From RGIG7213 sp045124505 (lineage in GTDB: Bacteria > Bacillota > Clostridia > Oscillospirales > CAG-272), in assembly GCA_045124505.1 (NCBI GenBank), contig JBGVLZ010000061.1:73859-137858 (forward strand): 64,000 bases of DNA. The letters run 5' to 3'. A model generated the notes under the pieces. The model saw nothing but the letters and a program-made list of their open reading frames with translations. It did not search any database and was not told the DNA's origin. Each line of letters begins with the position of its first letter. Position 1 is the stretch's first letter. Shown one piece after another: positions 41,701-50,917 of this stretch. Made by a program: the position numbers and the translations under genes.

Positions 41701-44661
41701 TTATTTTCCGTATACGGCTATTTCGTATATTGAGAAAAATCCTGTGGCTTTTCCTTCTACCTTTACAAATCTTGCGCTTGTGTTTTTACATTCATTTAAA
41801 GTAATGGCACTGTAATTAACTTCGTCAAGTCTTTTCCAATTTTCGCCGTCAGCTGATACCTTTACGGTAAATTTTCCACGTGTGTTGGATTCCCAATTTA
41901 TCTTGATCAAAGAAAGTTCTTTGACTTCACCGATATCAACCGTTATCCAATACGTGCTTCCTACAGTTCCCAATCCGCTCCATCTCGTGCCTGAAGAACC
42001 GTCAACGGCATACATTGCTTCACAGCCGGGCTCCTCACCGCTTACTGTAACAGGCTTGTCAAGCGCAAGGTTTTCGCCTAAATTTTCCTGCTTTTTGGGT
42101 GTTTCTTTTGTTATGATATCGAATTTTGAAAAAGGCTCACATGCATTCTCTGTATCAAGAACGAGTGTTTCTTCCGTTTTGCTCACGGTTTTATCAAATT
42201 TTATATCATCAACAGATGCACCGACAAAAAACTTATAGTCGCCCTTTTCAACGATCCACGCAGAATCATCCTCAACATACGTCATAAGCTCCTTGTCTGT
42301 AACCTTTACGGATATAATTTCCTCGCTTCCGGGTTTAAGAACTGCTGTCTTTCCGTAACCGACAAGCTCTGCTGCAGGATGCTCATTTTTACCGTCAGGC
42401 TTTGTAACATAGAACTGCACAACTTCACTTCCCGCTGTATCTCCTGTATTTTTGATCTTAACGGAAAGAGTTATACCGTCATCGCATTCCGTCACGGTAA
42501 AGTCGGAATATTCAAACGATGTATATGAAAGACCGTAACCGAATTCGTACGCTGTATCAATATCGAATGTTTTATAGTAACGGTAACCTACATATATATC
42601 ATCGTAGTAAATTGTTTCGGTTGTATTTCCGGGGAAATATTCAGAGCACGGAGTATCGGAGTATGCGATCGGCCACGTGCTTGTAAGCTTGCCCGAAGGA
42701 TTTACCGCACCTGTCAGTATATCTGCTGCGGAGTTGCCTATCTGCTCACCTGCAAGACCGATATAAAGAATGGCATCTACAGTATCTCTCCATGATGCAA
42801 CTTCGATGGGATGACCCGTATTTATAAGCACGATAACCTTTTTGCCTTTGGCGTGAAATTCCTCTGAAATATACTTCAAAGCATCAGATTCAACGCTGTT
42901 GAGCTTGAAATCGCCTCGTCTGTCTGTATGGTCTGCCCCCTCCATTGTCATTCTTGATACTGTAAATACAGCATATTCAGATTCTTCCGCAGCTTTTTTT
43001 GCAATATCTCTTGTAATCACAACTTCAAGCTTGTCATTTGTAGGATTTGCTTCGGCTGTAAGCACATGAGGATGCTTCTGACATCCTTTATAAAGCGTTG
43101 CCACTTCATCGTTTACGCTTATGCCTTTAGCGCTTTTAAGCCCTTCGTAAACAGTTACGACGTCTGATACCATTACAGAGCCTGCACCGTATCCGCCATG
43201 CTCCGTAACATAAGAAGCATTTCCGAATATTGCAACAGACGTATCTTTAATAGGAAGTGTATTTGCCTCATTTTTAAGAAGCACCATTCCCTCAGCACCG
43301 GCTTCTCTGACAGCGTTTACCTTTTGTCTTCTGTCTCTTACCGCACCGGGAAATCTTCCTTCATCTGTACCTGCGCCCGTTCTTACAAGAAGATTAAGAA
43401 CATTTTTACAGCAAAGGTTGAGATTTTCTTCTTTGACCTTATTTGTCCGCACTGCATCTGTAATTATACGAACATCTGCGGCAACGTCTTTTGAACCGCA
43501 ATACATATCGTTGCCTGCGTTTATCATGCCGTCCCTTGTTCCGTTTGCTTGCCAGTCGCTGAGAACACATCCGTCAAAGCCGAATTCTTTTCTGAGTATA
43601 TCAATAAGTTCTTTGTGTGTAGATGTATATTTGCCGTTTATTTTATTGTACGATGTCATCACCGTGTAAGGATCTGAAAGCTCAACAGCATAATCAAATG
43701 CCTTTAAATAAAGCTCACGAAGCGCACGTTCCGTAACCTTTGATGATACCGAGCCTCTTGATGTTTCCTGATTGTTTGCTGCAAAATGCTTAAGGGAAAC
43801 ACCGACTCCCTTTGACTGTACACCGAGTGTATATGCACTTGCCATCATGCCTGTCAGGTACGGATCTTCAGAAAAATATTCAAAATTACGTCCTCCGAAT
43901 ATTTCTTTCTGTATATTCATACCGGGGGCAAGAAGTATTTCAACACCAAAGCAGTCACAGTCATCACCGAGATATTCCGCTATCTTGTTTACTGTTTTGT
44001 CATTCCAGGTCGACGCAAGCGAAGTACCTGTAGGATAACCAATCGTGGCTATACGCAGTCTGAGCCCTGCCGGACCGTCTGCAAACTGAATTGACGGAAC
44101 ACCGAGACGTTTAATTCCATACGTATTTGCCGCCATTGCATTTTCAGCAGGAAGCGAAACAAGCAACGATGCCTTTTCCTGCAGCGTCATAGCATTCACA
44201 ACGAGGTCTACGGATGCTTCGGAAAGCTGGACAAGTCCGTTTTTAAACTCAATTTTCTGTTCTTCTCCGATACCTGATTTGGGTTTTGATATCATTGTAA
44301 GTGTAAAGTCTGAGGAAAGGAACGAGGCTTGACCTGCAAACTCACAAGCTTCTCCCGCTTTCAGGGTCACCTGCTTGGAATCTGTAAATGTGTCCTTTCC
44401 GTCCGTCAAAGAAACAGATACTTCACCGTCAAAATCGCCTACAGGAACAAACTTTGAAGAAAACGAATTTCCGTCAGTTGTAAATTCCTTAGCTTCAAAC
44501 GAAGAGTTCGTCGCCGCCTCATCAGCATTTGTTTCAACAGTCTGTTGCGTTTCAGTGCCTCCCTGTGTATCGGTCGTGACTGTATCACCGCCTGTACACG
44601 ATGTAAGCAAAAGAATTGCTGTGATAAAAGAAAGCAGTCTGTATTTTTTATTTATCTTCAT
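41701..44661 (-). CDS. Secreted GH3 beta-glycosidase lipoprotein with F5/8-type (CBM32) domain
   Basis: A 986-residue lipoprotein. The signal ends in LLTSC (C22), followed by a Thr-rich linker. The GH3 N-domain has KHFAANNQETSRG and the nucleophile motif GCVLSDW (Asp near 368); the GH3 C-domain has GAEGMVLLKNEANTLPI and AIFGNASYVTEHGGYGAGSV, then STWPIAYSDTP. A fibronectin-like domain starts near 705 and a discoidin-type carbohydrate-binding domain fills the last 135 residues (SGTRWSGLGTVGSTYWITVD). It likely removes terminal beta-linked sugars outside the cell. It lies after an MFS transporter gene, a probable uptake partner. Confidence 0.9.
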   Translation of the reverse strand: MKINKKYRLLSFITAILLLTSCTGGDTVTTDTQGGTETQQTVETNADEAATNSSFEAKEFTTDGNSFSSKFVPVGDFDGEVSVSLTDGKDTFTDSKQVTLKAGEACEFAGQASFLSSDFTLTMISKPKSGIGEEQKIEFKNGLVQLSEASVDLVVNAMTLQEKASLLVSLPAENAMAANTYGIKRLGVPSIQFADGPAGLRLRIATIGYPTGTSLASTWNDKTVNKIAEYLGDDCDCFGVEILLAPGMNIQKEIFGGRNFEYFSEDPYLTGMMASAYTLGVQSKGVGVSLKHFAANNQETSRGSVSSKVTERALRELYLKAFDYAVELSDPYTVMTSYNKINGKYTSTHKELIDILRKEFGFDGCVLSDWQANGTRDGMINAGNDMYCGSKDVAADVRIITDAVRTNKVKEENLNLCCKNVLNLLVRTGAGTDEGRFPGAVRDRRQKVNAVREAGAEGMVLLKNEANTLPIKDTSVAIFGNASYVTEHGGYGAGSVMVSDVVTVYEGLKSAKGISVNDEVATLYKGCQKHPHVLTAEANPTNDKLEVVITRDIAKKAAEESEYAVFTVSRMTMEGADHTDRRGDFKLNSVESDALKYISEEFHAKGKKVIVLINTGHPIEVASWRDTVDAILYIGLAGEQIGNSAADILTGAVNPSGKLTSTWPIAYSDTPCSEYFPGNTTETIYYDDIYVGYRYYKTFDIDTAYEFGYGLSYTSFEYSDFTVTECDDGITLSVKIKNTGDTAGSEVVQFYVTKPDGKNEHPAAELVGYGKTAVLKPGSEEIISVKVTDKELMTYVEDDSAWIVEKGDYKFFVGASVDDIKFDKTVSKTEETLVLDTENACEPFSKFDIITKETPKKQENLGENLALDKPVTVSGEEPGCEAMYAVDGSSGTRWSGLGTVGSTYWITVDIGEVKELSLIKINWESNTRGKFTVKVSADGENWKRLDEVNYSAITLNECKNTSARFVKVEGKATGFFSIYEIAVYGK

Positions 44662-44707
44662 TATTGAATATTCCCTTCTTTATCAGTACGGTAATTTCAC
44701 CATATCA

Positions 44708-44736
44708 ATAGTAACAATTAAATTGATTTATTGCAA
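44708..44736 (-). promoter_or_regulatory. Candidate internal promoter before the GH3 gene
   Basis: On the minus strand TTGCAA (44736-44731), 17 bases, TACTAT (44713-44708). It lies at and after the end of the MFS gene, so GH3 may be transcribed alone as well as with it. Confidence 0.4.
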
Positions 44737-44743
44737 AATGCAA

Positions 44744-46039
44744 TTATTCTGCACTATTCTTTTTCGCCGCTTTATTACACAAAAGCAGGAAAACACCTGT
44801 TACGACCGACAGCACAAGAGCTGCGGCAAATATGTTGCTGTTGGGTATAAATGAAGTTGTACCGTCATTATTCGTAATTAATTCCGCATTTTTAAGCACT
44901 GTCTTACCTATGAACGGACCTACAACACCGGGGATGAGGACCTGTGAAAAAATACGTACTCCCTGAAGCATTCCCGCCTTACCCTCGGGAATATAGCTTC
45001 TTATTTTTGCACCAAACACCGCCATACCGGAAAGGTATCCGCACATCATGAACAATGATCCTACAAAAACAAGCGCAGTTGATTTGAATGCAAACAAAAG
45101 TATGTAACCCAATGAAAGCCATACAAGAGAAAATGTTGCCGAAATGCCAAAGCCTTTTTTATCGTAAAATCTTCCCCAGAATGCCGTAACAACAGAAGCA
45201 AGAATTATAGCGGGAGCCATTATAAGCACATAGTCCTTCATTCCGAGCGATACTTCGTAGTAGATTATAAGGTAAGGCATAAATATCTGTATTGAAACAT
45301 TGAAAAGAATAAATGCGAACAGATAGATATACAAAGCGGGATTTGAGCTTATTGTAGACGGACGGAAGCCGTAAATTACGGTCTTAAGGTATTTTTCATC
45401 CGTTTTTACCGTCTTGCTGTCATCGATCGTGAAAATACCGACAATACCCATAAGTGTCACACAAACACCTATGATTATAAATATCAGTGTCCAGCTTTCG
45501 CTTTTATCAAGGTCAAACGCCATAAATCCGCCGAATACAGCAAGAATTGCCACAAGCGGCATCATTGCATTTACACCCTCTGCCGCACCGCGGTTGGAAT
45601 CGTTTGTGCTTTCAGTAAGCCATGCATTAAATGCAGCATCATTTGCGGTTGAACCGAAAAATGTCATGACACAGTCAAGTATAACAGTAAGCGTTACGCA
45701 CAAAGCGGCAGCTGATGTTACAAACGGAAAAGCAGATAAAATCAGATCTTCTTTCAGAAAAACAAAAGAAAATATTGATAAACCCCAGAGAATATATCCG
45801 CCGCATATAAACATTTTTCTTTTTCCGACTTTATCCGAAAGCGCACCCATAAACACAGTTGTGAGTGTCGCACATACAGCACTTGCCGCAACCATCAGCG
45901 AAATATCCGAAGCACTTGCGGAAAACATTTTGTATATAAATACGTTGAAATACATATTTTCAACGACCCAGGCAATCTGCCCCATTAAGCCAAACATAAT
46001 AAGAGATATCCAAAAACGTCCTGATAATTTTTTGTTCAT
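44744..46039 (-). CDS. MFS transporter, probable sugar permease
   Basis: A 431-residue protein with twelve predicted membrane helices. The loop between helices 2 and 3 has GALSDKVGKRKMFICGGY, the major-facilitator signature, and a similar one (GRFYDKKGFG) follows helix 8. WVVENMYFNVFIYKM near residue 20 resembles SLC45/GPH-like sugar transporters. The ATG at 46037-46039 is chosen for AAGGAGG eight bases upstream; the longer frame runs into the promoter. With the GH3 lipoprotein downstream it probably imports a released sugar. Confidence 0.82.
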   Translation of the reverse strand: MNKKLSGRFWISLIMFGLMGQIAWVVENMYFNVFIYKMFSASASDISLMVAASAVCATLTTVFMGALSDKVGKRKMFICGGYILWGLSIFSFVFLKEDLILSAFPFVTSAAALCVTLTVILDCVMTFFGSTANDAAFNAWLTESTNDSNRGAAEGVNAMMPLVAILAVFGGFMAFDLDKSESWTLIFIIIGVCVTLMGIVGIFTIDDSKTVKTDEKYLKTVIYGFRPSTISSNPALYIYLFAFILFNVSIQIFMPYLIIYYEVSLGMKDYVLIMAPAIILASVVTAFWGRFYDKKGFGISATFSLVWLSLGYILLFAFKSTALVFVGSLFMMCGYLSGMAVFGAKIRSYIPEGKAGMLQGVRIFSQVLIPGVVGPFIGKTVLKNAELITNNDGTTSFIPNSNIFAAALVLSVVTGVFLLLCNKAAKKNSAE

Positions 46040-46066
46040 AATCTTATCCTCCTTGATAATATTACA

Positions 46067-46095
46067 ATTATATCGTATTTTATATATTTTTGCAA
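46067..46095 (-). promoter_or_regulatory. Promoter of the MFS-GH3 operon
   Basis: On the minus strand TTGCAA (46095-46090), 17 bases, TATAAT (46072-46067). Confidence 0.7.
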
Positions 46096-46133
46096 TAAAA
46101 AATATGAATTTTAACATATTTTTTATTTGCTTA

Positions 46134-46162
46134 TTGAAATGAAAAAAAAATTGTGATATAAT
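46134..46162 (+). promoter_or_regulatory. Promoter of ddh
   Basis: TTGAAA (46134-46139), 17 bases, TATAAT (46157-46162) with TGA before the -10. The leader is only about 25 bases, too short for a riboswitch. Confidence 0.75.
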
Positions 46163-46192
46163 ACCGCATATACTTAATAACGGAGTGATCAT

Positions 46193-47179
46193 ATGAAAAT
46201 AAGAATCGGTATATACGGTTACGGTAATTTAGGCAAAGGCGTCGAATGCGCTGTCAAGCATTCCCCTGATATGGAGCTTGTTGCAGTATTTACAAGGCGT
46301 GATCCTGATAATATTAAAATAAAAACAGAAACAGCTGTTGTTTGTTCAGACAGAGATATATGCAAATACAAGGACAAGATCGACGTTATGATCCTGTGCG
46401 GAGGAAGCGCAAAGGATCTGCCGTTGCAGTCGCCCGAAATTGCAAAGGATTTCTGTATTGTTGACAGCTTTGATACACATGCAAACATCCCCGTGCATTT
46501 TGCAAATGTTGACCTTGAGGCACAAAAGTCAGGTAAGGTTGCTGTAATTTCAGCAGGCTGGGATCCCGGTATGTTTTCTTTAAACCGCCTTTACGCAGGT
46601 GCGGTTCTTCCGTGCGGAGCCGATTATACTTTTTGGGGCAAAGGTGTAAGCCAGGGACATTCCGATGCTATACGCAGAATTGACGGTGTTGTTGACGCGC
46701 GACAGTACACCATACCGATAGATAAAGCACTGGAGGCTGTCAGAAGCGGTGTATGCCCTGCACTTTCAACAGGAGAAAAGCACACAAGAGAATGTTTTGT
46801 CGTCGCCGAAGAAGGTGCTGACAAAGCAAGGATAGAAAAAGAAATAAAAGAAATGCCGAATTACTTTGCGGATTATGACACAACGGTTCATTTTATTTCG
46901 CTTGAGGAGCTGAAACGAGATCACAGCAGTATTCCCCACGGCGGTTTTGTCATAAGAAGCGGTAAGACGGGATTTGACCTTGAAAATAACCATATTATAG
47001 AATACAGCCTTAAGCTTGATTCAAACCCCGAATTTACAGCGTCTGTCATCGTCGCATTCGCACGTGCGGCACACCGTATGTACAAAGAAGGCTTCAAGGG
47101 ATGCAAGACTGTTTTTGATATCCCCCCTGCATATTTGAGCAGCGAGCCTTACGAAGAGCTTATAAAGCACCTTTTGTAA
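46193..47179 (+). CDS. ddh: meso-Diaminopimelate D-dehydrogenase
   Basis: A 328-residue NADP-dependent enzyme that makes meso-diaminopimelate from tetrahydrodipicolinate in one step, the short lysine/peptidoglycan route. The Rossmann motif is IGIYGYGNLGKGVECAV; CGGSAKDLP, VDSFDTHANIP, SAGWDPGMFSLNRL, WGKGVSQGHSDAIRRI and HGGFVIRSG are typical of the family. Length fits (about 326). CGGAG lies seven bases upstream of the ATG. It is transcribed alone, diverging from the MFS-GH3 operon. Confidence 0.95.
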   Translation: MKIRIGIYGYGNLGKGVECAVKHSPDMELVAVFTRRDPDNIKIKTETAVVCSDRDICKYKDKIDVMILCGGSAKDLPLQSPEIAKDFCIVDSFDTHANIPVHFANVDLEAQKSGKVAVISAGWDPGMFSLNRLYAGAVLPCGADYTFWGKGVSQGHSDAIRRIDGVVDARQYTIPIDKALEAVRSGVCPALSTGEKHTRECFVVAEEGADKARIEKEIKEMPNYFADYDTTVHFISLEELKRDHSSIPHGGFVIRSGKTGFDLENNHIIEYSLKLDSNPEFTASVIVAFARAAHRMYKEGFKGCKTVFDIPPAYLSSEPYEELIKHLL

Positions 47180-47297
47180 ATTTAACGGCGGCTGTTTATC
47201 TACAGGCTTTCGGTTATATAAACACGGTGCCGGCTCATTTAAGGAAATATATAGGACATATTGTAGTACCTTATTTCATCTGAATCTTTACCGTACG

Positions 47298-47375
47298 TGC
47301 GCTATGCCTGCCCCCCCACAGTTGACGAAGTCAACTGCCCGCAGGCAAATGGCGCATATTTCCTTCGGAAATATA
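47298..47375 (+). repeat. Compound hairpin repeat, copy 2
   Basis: Stems TGCGC/GCGCA, GCCTGC/GCAGGC and CAGTTGAC/GTCAACTG (loop GAA) with a C-run on the 5' side, then the hairpin ATATTTCC/GGAAATAT. It matches copy 1 at 17468-17542 in order and spacing and has paired substitutions in the middle stem. It lies in the 305-base gap between the convergent ddh and ABC genes; the remaining 118 bases on its left hold nothing I can name. Confidence 0.8.
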
Positions 47376-47484
47376 TAATGTAAAGTTTCAGATGTTACAA
47401 CATGCTACAGGAAAAATATTCAAAAAATATACAGGCTGACTCATCTCGGAAACAATTTCCATAAATGAGTCAGCCCATTTTAAT

Positions 47485-48693
47485 TTATATAAACAACAGA
47501 ATGATACATTGAAGCATGATAGAGATAAAAGAAATGACAGACTTATGAATATTCTCCGCCTTGAATGAATCAATTTTTTGAGAGTAAAAACTGCATATTA
47601 TCGCCGAAATAAAACAATTCACAGCAGTGAGCGGCAAGAGAAAAGCATCACATATGTAAAAAAGCGAAATAGCCGCAATGCTTACGCTACACAGCAAAGA
47701 TGAAATTATGCCTGCGGATACAGCTTTTTCTATTATCATTTTTAAAGCGGTAACATTCTGAATTTGCAAAATTTCATTTACTTTATTCCGATTTTCGAAT
47801 AACGAGGAATAAAAGACAAAATATATGTTGCAAACAGACGGTATGGCGGACAGTAACAGAACCGTTATCGTGTTTACGGAAAGGAAGCTTCGGACATCCG
47901 CGATTGCTACAAACAAAATCGGCACAGCTGCTGCTATAACAAATTGTAACAGAGTGAATCTTCCATAGCGGATCATTGAAAGGTTTTTTCGCAAAAAAGC
48001 GCCGAATACGGAAGTTTTGCTGTTGCCGAACAGGCCGGGAAAGCAATATCCGCTTCCGTTCATAGAAACTTGATGCCGCCTTTTTAATAAAATGAAAGAT
48101 ATGCCGACAGCAAGCAACGTTAATATAATTATTACAACATAAAAAAGCAAAATATTTTTTGAAATAAGATCATAAATCCACAGCATAGGAAATAGACCGA
48201 CTGCCAAAAGCACGGAATGAATATTTGTATTGTTACCCCTGATGATCAACAATGAAATGAACTCAAGCAATGCGGAAAATACTGCGGCGAAAAGTAAAAA
48301 AGAACACGTTGCAAATGAAAAATCCCAATTCACAAAACGGTAATATGATGACAAAAAATTATTTATCCACAGAGAAATAACGGCAAGAGTTATACCGCAG
48401 ATAGTAGGTACTATAATTTTATTCAGTAATATTTGAAAACGAGGAATAGGACTGATTAAAACAATATCAAACAGGCCGTCTTTTATCTCATCAATTGTCA
48501 ACCAATGAAGTATCTCGCTGCTTAACATAGCTGTCAACGCTGCAAACAGCGCCAAAACCAAACGCCCGTCGATCCATGAATTTACCGCATAATAAGAGCA
48601 GAATAACAACAGCGCAGGGGCAAACAAGAGAGTGCATAAAAGCCGTTTGGATGTACCGATACCGTATAACTGCGTATGAATAAAAAAAGTCAT
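47485..48693 (-). CDS. ABC transporter membrane subunit, unknown substrate
   Basis: A 403-residue polytopic protein with about ten to twelve predicted helices and no soluble domain, of the ABC-2-like export type; the family cannot be fixed by eye. The loop near residues 225-245 is the main soluble part. The ATG at 48691-48693 comes two bases after the stop of the ATPase gene, so translation is coupled; the longer frame overlaps that gene and has no ribosome site. With the single ATPase gene upstream it forms a complete small exporter. Confidence 0.7.
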   Translation of the reverse strand: MTFFIHTQLYGIGTSKRLLCTLLFAPALLLFCSYYAVNSWIDGRLVLALFAALTAMLSSEILHWLTIDEIKDGLFDIVLISPIPRFQILLNKIIVPTICGITLAVISLWINNFLSSYYRFVNWDFSFATCSFLLFAAVFSALLEFISLLIIRGNNTNIHSVLLAVGLFPMLWIYDLISKNILLFYVVIIILTLLAVGISFILLKRRHQVSMNGSGYCFPGLFGNSKTSVFGAFLRKNLSMIRYGRFTLLQFVIAAAVPILFVAIADVRSFLSVNTITVLLLSAIPSVCNIYFVFYSSLFENRNKVNEILQIQNVTALKMIIEKAVSAGIISSLLCSVSIAAISLFYICDAFLLPLTAVNCFISAIICSFYSQKIDSFKAENIHKSVISFISIMLQCIILLFI

Positions 48694-48695
48694 AC

Positions 48696-49304
48696 TTATA
48701 CACCCATTGGGAACTGAATAACAGTACAACGAGGAAGTGCATCCAAAAATCCTCGGTCGTGCGATGTACAAATAACAGTAGTTGACGGTGAAATAAACTC
48801 TGCAATCATTTCAGACAATTCTCTTTGCGCATCTGCATCCAGTCCTCCCGTCGGTTCATCCAAAACCAAAAGCGATGGTTTGACCGCAAGCGCGCATACC
48901 AAGGATACTTTTTTCTTCATCCCAAGTGAAAGGTCTTTAACCAATTTATCCTCATTATCACAAAGATTATACCGCACTAACATCCGTTTGATATTATCCT
49001 TTTCCGAAGAATAACTCATGTTATACAAGCTCATCCTGAATTTGATATTTTCAAGTACAGACAGAGAATCATACAGTCCGTTATGATCTGGGACAAATGC
49101 GATAACCTCCTGATCATATCCGATAATTCTCCCGCATGTTGGCTTTAACAATCCTAAAATCAGCTTTAAAAATGTTGTTTTTCCGCTTCCGTTGGGCCCT
49201 GTCAATACATATACATTTCCTGTGGAAAAATATAACTCGGAGCATTTGATAATATTATTACCCCTTTTGTATGCAAAACGCAGATCACACACTGTTATTG
49301 CCAC
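48696..49304 (-). CDS. ABC transporter ATP-binding subunit
   Basis: A 202-residue ATPase: Walker A GPNGSGKTT, Q-loop near FVPDHNG, signature DLSLGMKKKVS (LSGGQ replaced by LSLGM, as in several ABC-2 exporters), Walker B LLVLDEPTGGLD and H-loop TSHD. The start is probably the GTG at 49302-49304, which has AGGAGG eight bases upstream; a TTG two codons earlier is too close to it. It powers the membrane protein encoded next. Confidence 0.85.
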   Translation of the reverse strand: MAITVCDLRFAYKRGNNIIKCSELYFSTGNVYVLTGPNGSGKTTFLKLILGLLKPTCGRIIGYDQEVIAFVPDHNGLYDSLSVLENIKFRMSLYNMSYSSEKDNIKRMLVRYNLCDNEDKLVKDLSLGMKKKVSLVCALAVKPSLLVLDEPTGGLDADAQRELSEMIAEFISPSTTVICTSHDRGFLDALPRCTVIQFPMGV

Positions 49305-49395
49305 TGGCAAAGCCTCCTTGATTAACCATTTTAACTCTTTTCATAATTTTATAAAACGCTTTAAAAAATGAGATCGCATTGTTTTCACAAAGACG

Positions 49396-49422
49396 GCCGC
49401 AGTTCATATTGTGAACTGCGGT
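49396..49422 (-). terminator. Terminator after the GH43 gene
   Basis: CCGCAGTTCA/TGAACTGCGG, ten perfect pairs with a five-base loop, just after the GH43 stop read leftward; CTTTG follows rather than a strong T-run. Confidence 0.6.
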
Positions 49423-49433
49423 CGCAAAGTTAT

Positions 49434-50315
49434 TTATTTGTGTGCTACTGAAATGATCTTGTAAGAATCCTCTGTTTCCTCTATTTCGAAGATAACAGCT
49501 CTTTCACGGGGACGGACATTAGGTGTGTGAATAACCATATAAAGCTTACCGTCAAAGCCGTCAAATATCATTCCGTGTCCGCCGTCATCCTTGAATATAG
49601 GCTCTTTTACCTGACGCCACGGGCCCATAATGTTTCCGCTGTCGCTTACAGCTGTTGCCTCTACATAGAAGCAGTTATCGGTAAAGCCGGACCAGATCAT
49701 CGTAAGCTTGCCTGCTTTGTTCTTTCTGAGGAAAGGACCGTCCGTAACGTAGTTTTCGCCGTGCTCGATTCCGTACTTCCACTCTGCTTCTCCTGCGTGG
49801 AAAAGCGTAACAGGCTCACCAACACCGTATTTAAGATCGTCAGTAAGCTGCAAAGCACACATAGAGCCGTCATGTATCTGTGTCCATTCGTGGACAAAAA
49901 CCGTATAGGGGGTACCGTTTTCATCAACATAGAATGTTGCATCAAGGCAAACTCTGTCCTCAGGTGTTATCGCCTCAGGTACGATGGGCAAAAATTTACC
50001 CATGGGGCTGTCAGCAACAAGAATGTGTGATGCTCTGTTATGTGTTGCGGATCTGAAGCTTGCAAACATGTAATATTTACCCTTGTACTTGTGCACTTCG
50101 GGAGCAAAGAAGTCCCAATTTGCCCAGAAATCATCGGGACGTGTGAAGCATTCATAAGGCTCACTCCAATCCTCAAGATCACGGCTTGTATAAACATCGA
50201 GTCCTGTACAGGGCTTCGGTACACCGTTTACACCTATTCTTGTACCGTAAAGGTAATAAACACCGTCTTCCGCAAAGATATACGGATCTCTTATATGTAT
50301 ATCTGAAAGTTTCAT
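49434..50315 (-). CDS. GH43-like five-bladed propeller glycosidase, cytoplasmic
   Basis: A 293-residue protein with the GH43 propeller pattern: HIRDPYIFAEDGVYYLYGT (catalytic base D10), DFFAPEVHKYKGKYYMFASF, and CLDATFYVDENGTPYTVFV near 126. The general acid, normally Glu in an EGP motif, appears as D191 in YVTDGPFLRK. That Asp could still act as an acid but is unusual. No signal peptide, so it would work on imported oligosaccharides. AAAAGGAGAT precedes the ATG. It follows the CDP-alcohol phosphatidyltransferase gene by 27 bases. Confidence 0.8.
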   Translation of the reverse strand: MKLSDIHIRDPYIFAEDGVYYLYGTRIGVNGVPKPCTGLDVYTSRDLEDWSEPYECFTRPDDFWANWDFFAPEVHKYKGKYYMFASFRSATHNRASHILVADSPMGKFLPIVPEAITPEDRVCLDATFYVDENGTPYTVFVHEWTQIHDGSMCALQLTDDLKYGVGEPVTLFHAGEAEWKYGIEHGENYVTDGPFLRKNKAGKLTMIWSGFTDNCFYVEATAVSDSGNIMGPWRQVKEPIFKDDGGHGMIFDGFDGKLYMVIHTPNVRPRERAVIFEIEETEDSYKIISVAHK

Positions 50316-50342
50316 TTTTTATCTCCTTTTAAATAAATATAT

Positions 50343-50903
50343 TTACTTTTGTCTTGTCGGCAAAAGTGTTTTTTTGTCAGGATTATATTTAGGGGCAGTG
50401 ATGTGCATTATAAGCTCTTCAAGTGAAGCGGTTACAGATATTATACCGAGCAAAATACATGCAGGGATAATAAATTTCGTCAAAACAAAATAAGGAATCG
50501 AAAACGTAACAACGCCTGTGAGCTTATTCATATACGTGTGAACAGAAGCAAATCTATGATATTTTACTGCAGCAGTGAAATAAGAAGCAAGTCTGATAAC
50601 AACTGCTACAATACCTATTGCCCACACATAAAACGGCAATTTTTCAAGCAGATTAGGTAAAATACAGAAAAACAGCACAGAATAAAACAGTAAATCCGCA
50701 ATGCTGTCAAGCTTTGCACCGAATTCTGTAGTGCTTTTTGTCATTCTTGCTATCGTGCCGTCAACGATATCACTGATACCGCACAGTGTATAAAGTATAA
50801 AAAATCCCTTGGAAAACGTAGGTATAAACAACAGCAACACAAGCGAACCAAGCAAACGAAATGCTGTTATTACATTGGGAATTGTGAGTAATTTTTCTTT
50901 CAT
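50343..50903 (-). CDS. CDP-alcohol phosphatidyltransferase family protein
   Basis: A 186-residue membrane enzyme with the full family motif D-x2-D-G-x2-A-R-x8-G-x3-D-x3-D in SDIVDGTIARMTKSTTEFGA, continuing KLDSIAD. LTIPNVITAFRLLGSLVLL at the N-terminus is also typical. It transfers a phosphatidyl group from a CDP-lipid to an alcohol such as glycerol phosphate, inositol or serine; the acceptor is not evident. AAGGAT precedes two adjacent ATGs; the second (50901-50903) has the better spacing. A four-helix membrane protein gene lies 11 to 14 bases upstream. Confidence 0.85.
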   Translation of the reverse strand: MKEKLLTIPNVITAFRLLGSLVLLLFIPTFSKGFFILYTLCGISDIVDGTIARMTKSTTEFGAKLDSIADLLFYSVLFFCILPNLLEKLPFYVWAIGIVAVVIRLASYFTAAVKYHRFASVHTYMNKLTGVVTFSIPYFVLTKFIIPACILLGIISVTASLEELIMHITAPKYNPDKKTLLPTRQK

Positions 50904-50917
50904 CATTATCCTTCGAG

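Noticed and set aside
46163..46192. Lysine riboswitch before ddh
   Set aside because: The leader between the -10 and the ATG is about 30 bases, far too short for an L-box.
47180..47297. Possible small gene between ddh and the hairpin repeat
   Set aside because: No open frame with a ribosome site and no structure beyond weak short stems.
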